Source: Muricea muricata
Lineage: Eukaryota > Cnidaria > Anthozoa > Malacalcyonacea > Plexauridae
Assembly: GCA_963855995.1 (NCBI GenBank)
Contig: OY979717.1
Location: 45,496,044 to 45,560,043 of the forward strand
Direction of reading: 5' to 3'
Length of the DNA: 64,000 nucleotides
The position numbers were made by a program, and so were the translations under genes. The notes under the pieces are model-generated. The model did no database searches. It was not told where the DNA came from and worked only from the letters and a program-made list of their open reading frames with translations. Below, one piece after another: positions 51,901 to 64,000 of this stretch. Numbering within the stretch: position 1 is the stretch's first letter; the number at the start of each line of letters is the position of its first letter.

Positions 51901-54900
51901 TATCTAATTTAAGTGCATGAAACCCAAGGGTCTAGATGCCTGACGATGCCAGTTCAAATCCCACTTGACACAACAAATTTTTCGTTGATCTTTGCAATAT
52001 CAGATTAGTATGAATATAGAGCTGTACACTGCTGGGATGTTGAATACTGCAAAGTATTAAGCTATAGTTTCCACAATTGGGAATTTTAGCATCATGTCAT
52101 ACCAAAAGTAAAATTTATAGTAGAAATAAATTGTTTCACCTTTCATGCAGGGCTGCAGAGATAAATACCAGGGTTGTAACTAGATTTTTAATTGGGAGTG
52201 GTAGGTGGGGGTGTATATTCATATATTCATGTTTTGTACAATGAGTTTCTGTTGAAATTGAAAAGAAACTCAAAAGCAACTGAAGAGAAACTTGTCAAAT
52301 ACACAACCCCTTGTTAATGCTGTAGCTCTGACCTTGCATTTGACCTTGTTAGGAACAGTTGTCAGGGGGCCTCCTTTAATAGCTGAAGGCCTACAGCAAA
52401 TCCTCACTTCTTGCTTCAAGTTCCCCTGGCAAATTTTTTGGCCATTATCTTTTTTCATCCTATTGATTCTCAAAATATTTACTTTTTGAATTTGGCCAAC
52501 TGAAGAATTTCCAGGACAGAGTCAGAACTTACTTCATTGTTTGGTTTGGATGCATTTTCATTGAGTATTTTTTAGTTTTCAATTTCTGGATCCCTTATGA
52601 AAAATGTGTATTTTCTTTTTTAGGGTCCTCCAGGTCCTAGTGGTGGTAGAGGTGATACAGGCGCTCCTGGTGCACCTGGTCGTGGTGGGGTTGCTCAAGG
52701 GGTAGGTAATTTTTTAGGATGGTTAAATTGGCAGCTTTATGAAAATGTTTACAGATTATTGATATCTTTGCTAGTCGAGATGCCTATACCTCGTCTGCTC
52801 AGATATTTAATCTGCCTAATCAGGTCTACATGACTGCCACTGTATGTATTCTTTGTGGGTATTGTTATTGTAGTTTTATAAAATGTGCCAAAAAAGCAAC
52901 AGCAAAAAAATTAATTATCTATTCTTTACAATTTTTTGTCATTTTTAATAGAATATATTTTTATTATTAATATGTTAATGTTCTGGGGGTTTTTTTGACA
53001 GCCTGTAGGCATCATTAAAGAAGTAGAAATGCTTCACATGTTTCATACAAGACAAATCACAACCTTTCTGTGCCTATGAGTTAGTCAGGTCCCTGCCAAT
53101 ATGTACCATAGTTGCCCCATTAAAAGTAATGTTATTAAATTAGCTACTTTAGCTTATCTAGTATTTTGTTTCTTAAAAAAAAGGCAATTCTGATCATCAG
53201 GGATGATTGCATGAGTTCATATACTGTGTTTGAATTAATCTGTATAACACAGTACATGAGGATTACTTTCTTTGGTCTTATCTTAAATTTATTTATTCAT
53301 TTTTTCTAGAACATTATTCACAGACCAGGACCACCAGTAAGTGCGTTAACACATAGTCATTAGCTGGTCACTATTATGTTATAATTACAAATATCAACAT
53401 GCTAAGCAAATTGGGATGCCCAAATGTGATAAAACAGCATTCACAGATTTAGGTCGTAACAAATTTGCAGTGTCATCACTGCTTTTTAATCTAAGTGCAC
53501 ATGTGTAAATAAGACACACATAAATAACAAGTATATGTACCTAAAAAACTAGATTCATATTTACCTGACACTACAAGAATAATGAAAAATTCTCTGCTCT
53601 ATGACTATGTAATCTAAATGCAATGCAATAATCTGAACAGGGAGTGTACCTCCAATGTATAGTAAGATACTTTTTTGTGAACATCCCCCCAGGAATGAAT
53701 CACGATTATGGTATATACAGTAGTTTTTTATTGCTGGACTGTGTTTTGCCTTTCACTGAGAGGTCATTTTGATTTTCTAGACTCTCACCAAAACTTGAAA
53801 TGCTGCATTATATCACTACTGTAGCTTTAGTTTTTCTTTTTACCCTTCAATTTCTTGGATGTGCTGTAGTTTTTACTTAGTATTGCAACTGTTTACACCA
53901 AAACGTAGTCTGTACAGTATGTAGAAGCCATTGAGTAACTGCTAAATATTTTTTACTAAGGGTCCACCTGGTCCAGATGGCCAAGAAGGAGAAGATGGTA
54001 AACCTGTGAGTATAAACTCCCATATAGTTTATGTGCCTTTGCCATAATGAGGCATCCCCCATTATGTTACAGACTTATTCTTGGTAAAATTTGTGTGCCT
54101 AGCTGATATTTCTCTCCCATCAACTTGCATTTGGATTTTTATTCATAGGGATACAAAGGTGAAGCCGGACCACCAGGTCATGAAGGCGCTCGAGGTGCAC
54201 CGGTAAGTATCCCATACATCTGCTATAGTGAGTGAAAATATGATCTTGTGTTCTTAAAAGTTGTTCACATGGCATTCATGCCTAAACAATAAACCATTAA
54301 TTTTAAAACGTTTTTAAATTTTAGTATTTACTTACTTGTGTACAATGTCATTGTACATGTCTGAGAGTGCCAGATGTAGATAAAGTATAAATAGTGCACA
54401 TGCAGTATCCGCTAATATTTTACCCAGTATTATGTAAATAAACTGGATAGTTCCAAAACTTAAAAACATTGTTTTTTGAGGTATTGAAAAGGAACATTTA
54501 CTGGGAATGAAAAAAGTTTTTCTGAACTGCTCTATGTACATATTACATACATAGCTATTCTATAACTGTTTTGTAAAATCTGAGTCATTGTCATATATTT
54601 ATATCAGTATATATATATGATTTATTTTTCATTGTTAATTTATGCATTAATCTCTGTTTCTAATGCTTTAGGGTGATCCTGGTTCACCTGGTGATATTGG
54701 AGAGCCTGGAACCCCTGGAGAACAGGTATGATTATGCCTACCGGTATGTATTATTTTTTAGACATGGAAACCATGATGTGGCTGTCAGCATCTATTCCAT
54801 ACATACTATTATTTTACTTGTTCATGCTCATCAATAAGGAAGCTTTTCAGCACAATGGCTTGACCAACCTTGTTTATGGGCTGTATGTTTTATAGGGTGA

Positions 54901-57900
54901 GCCTGGTGCCAAAGGTTACCAAGGTGAACGTGGATTAATAGGTGTAGCGGTAAGTGTGCTGTATTAGTTGTAAGCAGATAATCAAGGGACACATTTGCAA
55001 TTACACATGCTGTTTTAAAATGATGTGAAGGATGAGTGATTGTGGGCAAGCAGTCTGCTTTGATAAGACTGGATCAAACTCTAATATCACAACATATTAT
55101 AGGAATACCACCTAGAAAACTAGCAGTGTCTGGACATGCTATTTCAAATAATCGCCCCCTATTATTGTTCATGTTTGTCATTCATAAAATGTTTGTCATT
55201 CATTGGGATGTTGAAACTGCGAGTACAAAGTTTACAGTAATCAAACCCTCGTCATATAGATCAACATACTGTATCAACATAATATTGCTGACATATAGAC
55301 AAGTGTTATCCTATAACCCATTGATACATGCATTCTCAGATTACAAGCAAGGTTTCTATGTCCTCATTGATTTGAAAATGAAATAGAAGAAAATTACTGG
55401 ACATGTTGATGTTACTCATACTGTAGTAAGAAATTAGCTTGCAATTTTTTATTTGAACCAGCCAGTGCAATTTGCTGTCAAACTTTCAGGGTGACCCAGG
55501 ACCAAAAGGTGAAAAGGGTATTCGTGGATTCAAAGGAGATCGTGGATGGCGAGGAAATACAGGTCCACAAGGGCCCAAAGGTGTAAAAGGAAATCCTGTA
55601 AGTTACATATGTTTCCCACTTTCTTTTTTTGAGTATTTAGCCAACTAATATAACAATGATATCAAGGATGACTATGTTTATGTAGAACAAAACACTGATT
55701 AAATAAACTGATTTTTTTCCTTGTATACATATTTAGGGTGCTGATGGAGCTACAGGTTCTGATGGCCGAGCTGGTAACCCTGTAAGTACATTGTGTAATG
55801 TACACATGTTGCCTGACATATAAATATATTTTGGTGTAGATTCTGCAAAATACTATTTTTTAAATTTACTTAATGGTTATTTTAAAGAAAATTTCTATAA
55901 TTTGTAGGGTCGAAATGGTGAAGATGGACAGAAAGGAGATCAAGGATCCCCTGGTGATAGGGTTAGTGCTGTATAATGGAATCCTCCATTATAATACCAA
56001 TGCCAACATGTAAAAGGGTGGATTTTGCCAAATAAGCATTGCATAAGTTGAATATGCTAACATTACAGGGGTTGAAATCCAAAACAACTTTTAAGAGACA
56101 CATCATTGTTGATTCAAGTATTGGTTTTATATGTTATGTGAATCACCGTCATTGTTATTATTTCTACATGTTTTTTTCTGCCCAACTCGTTCTGTATCTA
56201 CAGTACATACTTATGTATAAGGCAGTTTAAAGTGGTTTGATAGGCAATCTGAATACGTTATAGCTGATTAACTCTTTTGCCAATCCCATGCTGTTGTAAT
56301 GAAATTCACCTCACTATAATCATTGCTCTTTTTTTAGGGTGAAGCAGGTGCACCTGGAGAAAGTGGCCCTGGTGGTTTTCCTGTAAGTATATTCACATAG
56401 ATTTATCACTGTACATACTGTATGTATGTCAAAGTGTACCTCATGTCATTGCTTGTATTCTACGTGATTCAAGTTTATATTCATTGTGGAAATGTGGTAT
56501 AATATGTAAATAATACCCATTACACTTTTCCAGGGTGAGGAAGGTCTAGCTGGTCCTTCAGGTTCCCCTGGTGCAGGAGGTGATCCTGGATCCCTGGGAG
56601 ATAAGGGTCCTCAAGGTGATGAAGGTCCAGAGGTAATACAACCTAATTACATCTCCTCATTTGCAGTGAACCAGTAAACACTTTCATGAATATATCACAA
56701 CTATGACACAATTCTGCTAAAATGCTTTGTCTTTCTTTAAAACTCATTATTTCCCAGGCTGAAAGTGACATTGTCCCAAATTTAGGGTGAACGTGGTCCA
56801 CCTGGAACTGAAGGTGCTGCTGGAGAGCAAGGAGATCAAGTGAGTATTTGCATTGATAGTGAAGTTTGCTTCCTATAATTCATCTGCTAACATATTTCTT
56901 TCTCACTTCTCAGGGTGAAGTTGGCCCTGCCGGACCAGTGGGACCCAAAGGTGCTACTGGTGATGCTGGTGAACAGGGCAACCAAGGATTAACTGGTCCT
57001 CCTGGTCAACAAGTAAGTCCCTAGTTTCAAGTATAGGTGCACAAATTACATAAGGGTATTTATTAATTCCAACAAAGTACCAAAAAGAGGTACAAAAGGT
57101 GCCTAACAGTACATACAAGTAACAATAAAACAAGCATAGAGTTATGTATTACATGAATGTATGTCTCAACAAAACATTGGTAGTTGTTTTTCTGTTGCAT
57201 CAGATTGAAAGATGCTAATATGTCAAAACAATATTTTGTACTAGAAATTGTGAAAATATTATTGTTTTCTAATGCAATAACATAAAGGGTTGAATAGCAT
57301 CAAAGATATGTCAAGTAGTATTCTAAACATTGTAATATAACAAGGTGTTTACCTGACTTGTTAAGGAGGTTTTCTAACAAGAATCTATCCAACTTTAAAA
57401 ATTTTTAAGTGAAGATATTTCTACGTTTTGTCTAATTATTTATTACTATCAGGGTTAGTGATCAACTGCAGTGCATACACATAAAAAATTGAATTAAAAA
57501 AGGAACTAATCAATCAATGAACAAACTCTGTTTTTGCTTTCAGCTTGCTATAGATCTTTATCAACAGCAATATTATTGGCTAGCCGTGAATACACATATT
57601 AACTCCACTGTGTATTGCTCCACATTAACTTGAATAATTTAATATAAATGTATTATTTGCCAACAGGGCTCCATGGGTGAAGATGGACAACCTGGTGAAA
57701 ATGGTGAAAGGGTATGCCTGAAATGTTGTAGTATTTAAGTTTGCATGAGATACATTCATAGACCGTTTCACTTTTTAGAGTACTTATAAGGTACTTACAA
57801 TATTTTACAGGGTGATAATGGATATCCTGGTCTGCCTGGTAGACCTGGTGATAATGGAGAGCCTGTAAGTAAATGAATTTCTTAAAATTTACTATCATAT

Positions 57901-60900
57901 TGTGTATTTTTGTGTTACACATGTATGTAAAATTCTCAGAACTTCTCTAGCAATTCTGTCCACAATTTCTGTTTGAATTGCAATGCTTGTGCTGGTCAAG
58001 TTATCAACAAGCAGAAACAAATTATTGACCACCTGTGTGTAACAAGCTTAACAGGTTGTAAAAACGTTTGACTAAGCAAAGTTTGACGAAGCAAACATTA
58101 GGATCAAGCTACCTCTTTACTGTCTGTTATTCATGCTGATATCAACATTAACTTTTAGGGTGAACAAGGGCCAACTGGTCCAGATGGTAATGATGGTCCA
58201 CAAGGTGAACGGGTATGTAATTTTCAATTTTACTCTTGACTGTGCTCCAAGTGTTTTGCAACTCCACTTACCCAGTCTGCAAATTGTGTTTTGTTCTTTT
58301 TTGTTCTTTTGTTAACAGTTAATAACAAATATAAATACTCGGTAGAAATGATCTTGCATGTTACTATATGGTTGAATTGTAGTACTCCATGGTCAAGCCA
58401 CAAATTACAGTATTGTATAGGGTAGCTTGAAGTGAGAAGAATTATAGTACATGAGTTATAGTACATTAGTACATGTGCTGGAGGGTAATTGCTTTATTAC
58501 ACAGCCTTGTCATCAGATGTCAGTCTTAGGAAGTCAGTTATGTAAAAATTGATATTTTTTTGTCATTGGTGAAATAATTATGCAAAGGGTTGTTGGCTTT
58601 TATCATTGAGAACTGATGATATTAGCAAAGTTGTAAGGATCAGAAAAACATGCCTTTCCTAGTAGGACAGCTTTTTTGCATGCTTTGTAACATATAGCAT
58701 ACAGTACCTGTACCTAGACTGGTTGACATACCATGACATTTTTATTTTTGTAGGGTCGAACTGGTGCTCCCGGACCTCCAGGAAGAATTGGTGATCCTGG
58801 ACCTAAGGTGAAAAACTGTCAAACGCTTTGATTCAGTTGCATTCCGGGACTGTTGAATAAGGAACCATATGCGAACCAGACATGGTCTTGAAACTTGGCG
58901 TTTATAATGTGCTGCGATTTTATGTTGACTTGGCTTCACCGTGCACAAATCTTTTAAAATTTTGCCTATTAATATTTCAATATGCGATTGAGTGCTTGTG
59001 ATGCTATTGAAGGATTGCTTCAGTATATCAAAAATCCATTGTCTTCATCGTGCACAGGTCAGCGTAAACACGAACAAAAAGATAGAAGAAAGACATTGGC
59101 CGAGTCTCCGGACCATATCTAGATTAACTTTGCAGGAACATAATTAATGAAACTCTCTTTTAATGTTATAAAGGGAGGAAGTGGTGTGCGTGGTCCAATG
59201 GGAGCCAATGGTCCCAAAGGTCCAAGTGTGAGTATATAATTTATAGTTTTACATTGAATTTTGCTGTACTGTACATATGAACGTATTGAGTCCACTTAAA
59301 TATCGGTTTGATATTATCAGTCGGCGAGTTTGTTAGAAGTGAGTGAAACATTTTTAATTAAGATAAAAGTTTTCAATTAAGATAAAAGTTAAAACCCTGC
59401 ATGCCCTAGCTGTACTGTATACATTGTTGCAAATACCGTTTTAATGAAAGAATAACCGTTCAAAATGCTCTAATTTTAGGGCCAGAAAGGCGAACCTGGA
59501 TTACAAGGTCCAGTTGGTACTCGTGGTGACCAGGTACGTATACATATAAGTTAGAATTAAAAGGTTCTAGAGTATCAATTTTATTCTAGTCAGAATAGTA
59601 ACTCAAATTAAGTTTGATACATTGCACAGTACATCTATGTATGTGCGTGGCAACACTGAGCCATATTCAAGGGTTCAAGCTCAATCACACGGAGCAATTC
59701 ACGTGACTGCATGCAAATAACAGTCAAGACACAAGACACAATATGTGAATTATAATATAAGAAATTAACGTACAGTAATTAACATATAATGATTAGATAG
59801 CTGTGATGACATTAACTTTTAAGCTCTAATTGATCATACGAATTTAAAATATAGTGTAGATCTAATCGAGAGAGAAATATTGTTTCCTCATCCACAATAA
59901 CCTTATTTATCATGTTTTCCATAGGGAGAGCCTGGTTTAGATGGAGACCCTGGTGAGCCAGGTGAACGGGTATGTACATGGATATATCAATTTCTAGACC
60001 AAACTGAAGCTGGACTGTACTTTAAATGTCACGTCAGTCATCATCAGATGGAATGATGAATGCGATTTTATGGAGAATACACCCACGACTTCTGTACAAA
60101 CCTCTGAGATATGGGAAAGGTTATATAGCAATAACTGCTTGATTTTAATTCACAGGGTCCACAAGGCAGAGCTGGTGAGAATGGTCAAGACGGCAAACCT
60201 GGTGTTGCTGTAAGTGCTCATTTTTCATTTCGCATACTAGCTTGTCTTTGAAGTGATAAAAAAACACTGGTAGAAGTGTTCCAAGCGTTTTAGATTTGAT
60301 AAAATACGAGTTCGAGTACATTGTAGTATGCTAATTAGGATGCAATGATACATAAAGAATACTAATGAATGTAACAAATTATAAAATGTGTCATCCTAAT
60401 TAGGGCTTCATCAGAATGAAGCCTCACATGACATATTATGGTTGACATGATTCACCAATAATCTTATGAATTATTAATGATTATTTAAAGCAGGCTGAAA
60501 ATATTTTTTAAGCAGCTTGTCTGTGCTTCATCTACTCTCCACGGGGAAGTAGACAGGAGTATAGGCTAGCTTGTCTGTTCATGTTTAGAGAATCGATGCA
60601 AAATTTAGGCGGAAACATTGTTCTTTTATTTATCTGGTTTTATAATTACATACTATATTTATTTTGAATATTGTGCGTGAATTGCATGGTGCTTATCTAA
60701 CTTATCAATTTCTTACTTTTATTATTAAACATATATTTCTTGTGTCAAAGTTCATATTGTAGAATGTGTTCTTAGTTAGCCCGTATGACTCATATTTAGT
60801 GAGAAACTCATGTTTGGTATACTGCGTGACCTTTTGCATTGGACATATACTGAAAATCTTGTGGTTTTATTTAGTATTCTTATACTTCTGGAGGAAAACT

Positions 60901-63900
60901 CTTAACATGGTACATTATATTTACTGTATAAAATGTACTGAATTTTATAGGGTCCTCCTGGTGCTGCTGGTGCTCGTGGAGAGAAAGGATCTTCCGTAAG
61001 TCAAACTCTATTTTACTATAATGCTCTGTTAGAATGTAAAGAAATTATGAAGAAAAAAAGAGATGATGCTGATTTTCTTATTTCCTGCCCAATTTATCAC
61101 CACTTTTGTCATGGTCCATCATCGCGTACATACCGTATCATGAATCTAGTCATATCTCTGAGTATGGTTCTGAAATGAAATACTGTAACATGTTGTATAT
61201 ATGTTATGCAGGGACCAGAAGGACCTGCAGGTCGTATGGGAAGCCAAGGTCTGGGTGGCGCTCAAGTAAGTCAACAATTTTTGTTTTCAATAACATTATC
61301 ATTGCTTTAAAATATTCTGATTATTGGCTTGTGTGGGAATAAATGACTTATTAATAAAATATTAACATAATGAATAAATATAATGAATAGATTAACAGCA
61401 TGTCACATTTCATTGTTCAGTGCAAAAACTAGCTTAATCAATTTGAAGGAATGCAAAAACACCAACGTTTTCATTTTCATTGTCGTTTCGTGTCTTTTTG
61501 GTAAAGATGTTTTTCTTATTCCCACTCTGACGTCAAAACCTGTTTGAAAAATTGCATTTATTTTTTATACACGTGACCATTATAGTAATGAGAAACTGTT
61601 TTACATAATGTGAACTGTGTGTCCATTCTGAACTCTTAAGAAACTTTTTATGTTGATCTAATGCTGATGTTAATGCAAAGCCACATCGAAGATGTCACAT
61701 CGAAACATGCAGAACAATTTGTATGAGATTCAGCAATAGAATAAAAACAAGAAAGTCTTGAACTTGTTTAAAGCTGCTTCCCAGTGTTATGTTTAGCACA
61801 CTCATTTAGTTTTAGTATTTCTACAGGTTCGTTCTACCCAAAACTAAAAGTGATCCAGACAAAATTTCTAAAGAAATCTTTCTAAGCTTTTCAGAAGCTG
61901 CTGGGAAATTTCCTTTCAAGCTTGCGTTAACCCAGATTTAATTAAGCTAAGCGAATACCGTCCACGGAATGCTAAAATTAAGAATTTCCATGTGCAAGCC
62001 GGAGCAGACCAAGTTTTTGTAATTTCAACAAGCTATTTCTGACGTTATTTCACTTCAGCCTGAGCAGCATGAACATTTCAGAGCGTTACCAGGATGAACT
62101 TGTTTCGCACGAATGAAGTTGCATGTCTGTCTGACCGTAATACTGAGCCACGACTGCTTAGGGACTTGTTTTGATAGTTTGCTATTATGCATCTTAGGGT
62201 GACCAAGGTGGCCGCGGAGATAAGGGAGCGAAAGGTAAAGCTGGAGAGAAGGTGAGAAAACTGATGTTATTATTACCATCATTATTTTCAAAGAATGTTC
62301 TGACAATGTCATTTTTCATTTGTGCGCATGCACATAGCTTTGACTAAACAAATGTTTTTTTTGCAGGGATCAGTAGGTGAACGTGGTCCTCAAGGTGACA
62401 AAGGAAGTGCGGGCAAAGATGTAAGTATATACGGTTGTTCTATCTAACAAAAGTTTGTACAAATTTTGCCTCCCTTGGGCCATTGAATAGGTAAACATTA
62501 GCACCGACCATTGTGTTAATATGCATCAATTGCCCTATCTGGCGCGTTATTCAAGCAGAATTTGATGCACTAGTTACAGTATGAGTGTCCGTGTTGTATC
62601 GGGTATACAAACTGGAGCTGAAGATCTCGATGCGAATCGAGATCTATTAGCGAAGTAATTTTGAAAATATATATTATTTGTAAGACGAGAAAATCAAAGT
62701 TGAAATCAAGAGAAATTTTTATCACATGTACAAACTCCTTCACACACATAATTTCTTTTGTGTTTTTGTCATGAATTATTAATGCTTTCAAAAGAACATA
62801 CGCCTTAGAGTATCACATTACATCCAGTGAGTTTATTTATAGGAAACCTCACTGCAATTTTGAAAACATACACTACAATACCAATGCATAAACACATTTC
62901 ATCACATATTTTAGAGACAAGAAACGTGTATGAATATTGCACCAGGGTTAAGTGTAACTGTTAACAAATACAGTGCGGCCAGTGTTTTTGTTTCCTGAGC
63001 TTCAATTGATTGATTGCTACCCGCATCTATGTAGCTCGTTTAGATGTTTTCTTCGTAACAAAACAAAAAATGTTGTCCGTTTTCTACAGGAATATTCGTA
63101 ATCAATTTTGTTTTGTATTTGATAGGGCCTACCTGGTGCTAGAGGCGATCCAGGTCTGGCTGGGCCAGAAGGTCCAGAGGTAAGAAATTCACATGGTTTT
63201 ACCTGCAATATGATAAAACCTCCCCCACCCATTCAAAAACAGCATGCGCACTGTACTAATTATTACTACTACAGACATGATTTGAAGAAAGTCTACGTTA
63301 ATGGTATAATAATGTAAAATAATTTGGTGTGTGAAATAACTAAATCATAGCTGACAACAGTGGCAGAAGATGAACAAAGTCCAGTCAGGTTCTTGGTAGC
63401 ACACTAATGCCCCCCCTGGAAAATCTGCACCCCTCTTGTCCAGATGGGAATTGATCCGCCCCTATCTTAGATTTCCAGAGAGCCATAAATACGCAAGTCA
63501 TATACACGTAAGTGTGTGTACACGTAAGCATGAAATTAGCAACTCAAAAGTAAGCGCCTTACTTCGAAACTCTATGGTATTTTAACTGAGTTTTTTTAAA
63601 TTCACCTGAGATTAAGTTTGCCCAGATATGAAACGTCTTGTAGGGTGACAGTCTTGTTTGCACTTCTGATCAGATGTGAAAATTAAAATTCTAGGGTATT
63701 CAAGGTGAACAAGGTGCTATTGGTATGGCTGGCGCTTCTGGTCCTGCTGTAAGTATTGTTATCTGGAATTTCGTATGGGCAAATTTTTATTAATTAAGTG
63801 TAAGCATTAATGAAAACACATTTCGAGAAGAGAATGTTTTAGGGTAAATTCAAACAATATGTCGACAACAATTAGCTGTACCAAGAAATTTAGTGCGAGC

Positions 63901-64000
63901 GGTTTGATAACATTTAGCAACGTCTAACAACCTGTTGGCATCAAACCTTCTATAATCTTCAAAACTTTAGAAACAAACATTTGCTGGTTGCATTTTAGGG
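45883..64000 (+). CDS. Fibrillar collagen alpha chain, 5' half of gene, partial
   Basis: A secreted extracellular-matrix protein. Three chains wind into a triple helix that assembles into fibrils. A signal peptide exon is followed by collagenous exons, all on one strand and all joining in phase: 573 codons to 63748, then the next exon begins at 63999 and leaves the window. From exon 7 on, every complete exon begins with a whole Gly codon and is 45, 54, 99 or 108 bp, the hallmark of fibrillar collagen genes. There are 160 consecutive Gly-X-Y triplets without a break, about half of the roughly 338 of a standard major helix. The C-propeptide lies beyond the right edge. No VWC, TSPN or WAP module is seen between signal peptide and helix, though short exons in the 2.4-kb first intron could have been missed. 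The exact clade is not assignable. Confidence 0.95.
47809..47838 (+). ncRNA. Hammerhead-like core relic in collagen intron 1
   Basis: CTGAAGA at 47809-47815, a possible GAC/GTC stem with an AT-rich loop, then GAAAC at 47834-47838. The arrangement matches the Penelope terminal-repeat motif at 14066-14090. No RT remains nearby. It may be a solo terminal-repeat relic or chance. Confidence 0.3.
48741..49190 (+). repeat. Tandem repeat of about 145-151 bp, three copies
   Basis: CTGAAAACAGGATCAAGGGA begins at 48741, 48892 and 49037. The first two units share the downstream CGAAGGGATC, ATGAGGxTAATATTTT and AAAAAGAATAGTAT blocks. The third is diverged in its 3' half. It lies in collagen intron 2. Confidence 0.9.
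49910..50665 (+). repeat. Dispersed repeat, copy B, split by an insertion
   Basis: 49915-50035 matches about 7255-7385 and 50555-50665 matches about 7395-7460. The element at 50036-50537 lies between. Just left, TAGTTTACCTAGTTT (49825) and AAACTAGGTAAAC (49890) form a separate short inverted repeat. Confidence 0.6.
50036..50537. mobile_element. Nested inverted-repeat element, CAGACCTGCCAACCTCTCAC ends
   Basis: CAGACCTGCCAACCTCTCAC mirrors GTGAGAGTTGGTAGGTCTG near 50518-50536. CTTAA lies just outside both ends (50031-50035 and 50538-50542). The CAG terminus is hAT-like, but a clean 8-bp duplication is not seen. It is non-coding, in collagen intron 3. Confidence 0.75.
50670..50773. mobile_element. 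Short palindromic element, CCTAGGTAGCCCA ends, 104 bp
   Basis: CCTAGGTAGCCCAAAACTCG mirrors CGAGTTTTGGGCCACAAGG. The end sequence resembles the elements at 13130, 19661 and 35479 (CC..AGGT..CCC), but no exact target duplication is visible, so it is older or has been altered. Confidence 0.7.
51803..51878 (-). repeat. tRNA-derived SINE head
   Basis: On the minus strand TAGCTCAATTGGTGG is a textbook RNA polymerase III A box, and GAGTTCAAATCCCAC, about 40 bases on, is a textbook B box. The acceptor and anticodon stems pair poorly, so this is a SINE or tRNA pseudogene, not a working tRNA. The SINE body probably continues left to about 51700. Confidence 0.7.
51880..52040 (+). repeat. Second SINE-like fragment, opposite orientation
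   Basis: CCAGTTCAAATCCCACTTG (about 51952-51970) is a B box on the plus strand. GAGCTGTACA downstream resembles a word in the body of the neighbouring minus-strand SINE. The A box is not convincing. The pair lies head to head in collagen intron 4. Confidence 0.45.
53961..63748 (+). other. Collagen exons 7-31: uninterrupted major triple helix
   Basis: Exon starts-ends: 53961-54005, 54149-54202, 54672-54725, 54896-54949, 55490-55597, 55737-55781, 55908-55961, 56338-56382, 56534-56632, 56786-56839, 56914-57012, 57667-57711, 57811-57864, 58159-58212, 58754-58807, 59174-59227, 59480-59533, 59925-59969, 60156-60209, 60951-60995, 61212-61265, 62198-62251, 62367-62420, 63126-63179 and 63695-63748. 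Lengths are 16 of 54 bp, 6 of 45, 2 of 99 and 1 of 108. Each opens with a Gly codon after AG and closes on codon position 3 before GT. Charged triplets such as GER, GEK, GDK, GDR, GEP and GQP are frequent. Confidence 0.96.

Larger units (their letters stand above)
48310..53336 (+). other. Collagen exons 2-6: short N-terminal helix and interruption
   Basis: Exons 48310-48320 (11 bp), 49230-49262 (33), 51230-51292 (63), 52624-52701 (78) and 53310-53336 (27). They encode GSGFV, then about 18 Gly-X-Y triplets, then the break QGNIIHRP, then GPP leading into the major helix. In vertebrate procollagens a minor helix and an N-telopeptide occupy this place. Here the break is only about eight residues and has no lysine. 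Exon 2 is a microexon supported by TTTCAG and GTAAGT signals and by phase. The donor of exon 5 (GGG|GTAGGT) is chosen for phase 0. Confidence 0.75.

Noticed and set aside
61675-61720. GAAGATGTCACATCGAAACATG, possible hammerhead-like motif
   Set aside because: The first core block lacks the CTG of CUGANGA and no further stems are evident. Kept out of the features.

Overview
This is nuclear DNA of an invertebrate animal. It is AT-rich, has GT-AG introns of about 0.1 to 2.4 kb, and is full of small inverted-repeat transposons. A Rough-type homeobox gene, a fibrillar collagen without visible N-terminal VWC or TSPN modules, and a Penelope-like element with hammerhead-like ends would fit a cnidarian, but the sequence does not prove the phylum.

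Layout, left to right. (1) 0.2-10 kb, plus strand: the 3' two thirds of an adhesion-type (family B2) GPCR, from a GPS-like remnant through seven transmembrane segments, helix 8 and a long cytoplasmic tail. Every junction from TM1 onward keeps phase. (2) 10-22.5 kb: no host gene recognised. It holds several young palindromic transposons (some with exact target-site duplications), tRNA-related SINE-like fragments and a Penelope-like retroelement with inverted terminal repeats. (3) 22.6-24.6 kb: a three-exon homeobox gene of the Rough family. (4) 26.9-30.5 kb: SEC61 gamma, complete, with a 5'UTR intron and probably a 3'UTR intron. (5) 30.5-36.8 kb: repeats and a decayed minus-strand LINE. (6) 36.8-40.9 kb: a decayed gene of WAP-like and CCP (sushi) exons. 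One CCP exon is interrupted by an inverted copy of its neighbour. (7) 41-44.5 kb: an imperfect inverted repeat and a decayed plus-strand LINE. (8) 45.9 kb to the right edge: the 5' half of a fibrillar collagen gene, about 31 complete exons dominated by the 54-bp unit and its 45/99/108-bp variants, running off the window.

The genes do not form a pathway. They are independent neighbours: a cell-surface receptor, a transcription factor, a translocon subunit, a dead extracellular protein gene and a matrix protein. The most distinctive signals are a group of hairpin elements sharing CCATAGG/CCACAGG-like ends with exact 5-bp duplications of form TNNTA, the inverted exon insertion in the CCP pseudogene, and the Penelope element that combines inverted ends, RT plus GIY-YIG and a hammerhead-like core. 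Exon coordinates were derived by hand from reading frame and splice signals. No alignment or database search was run.
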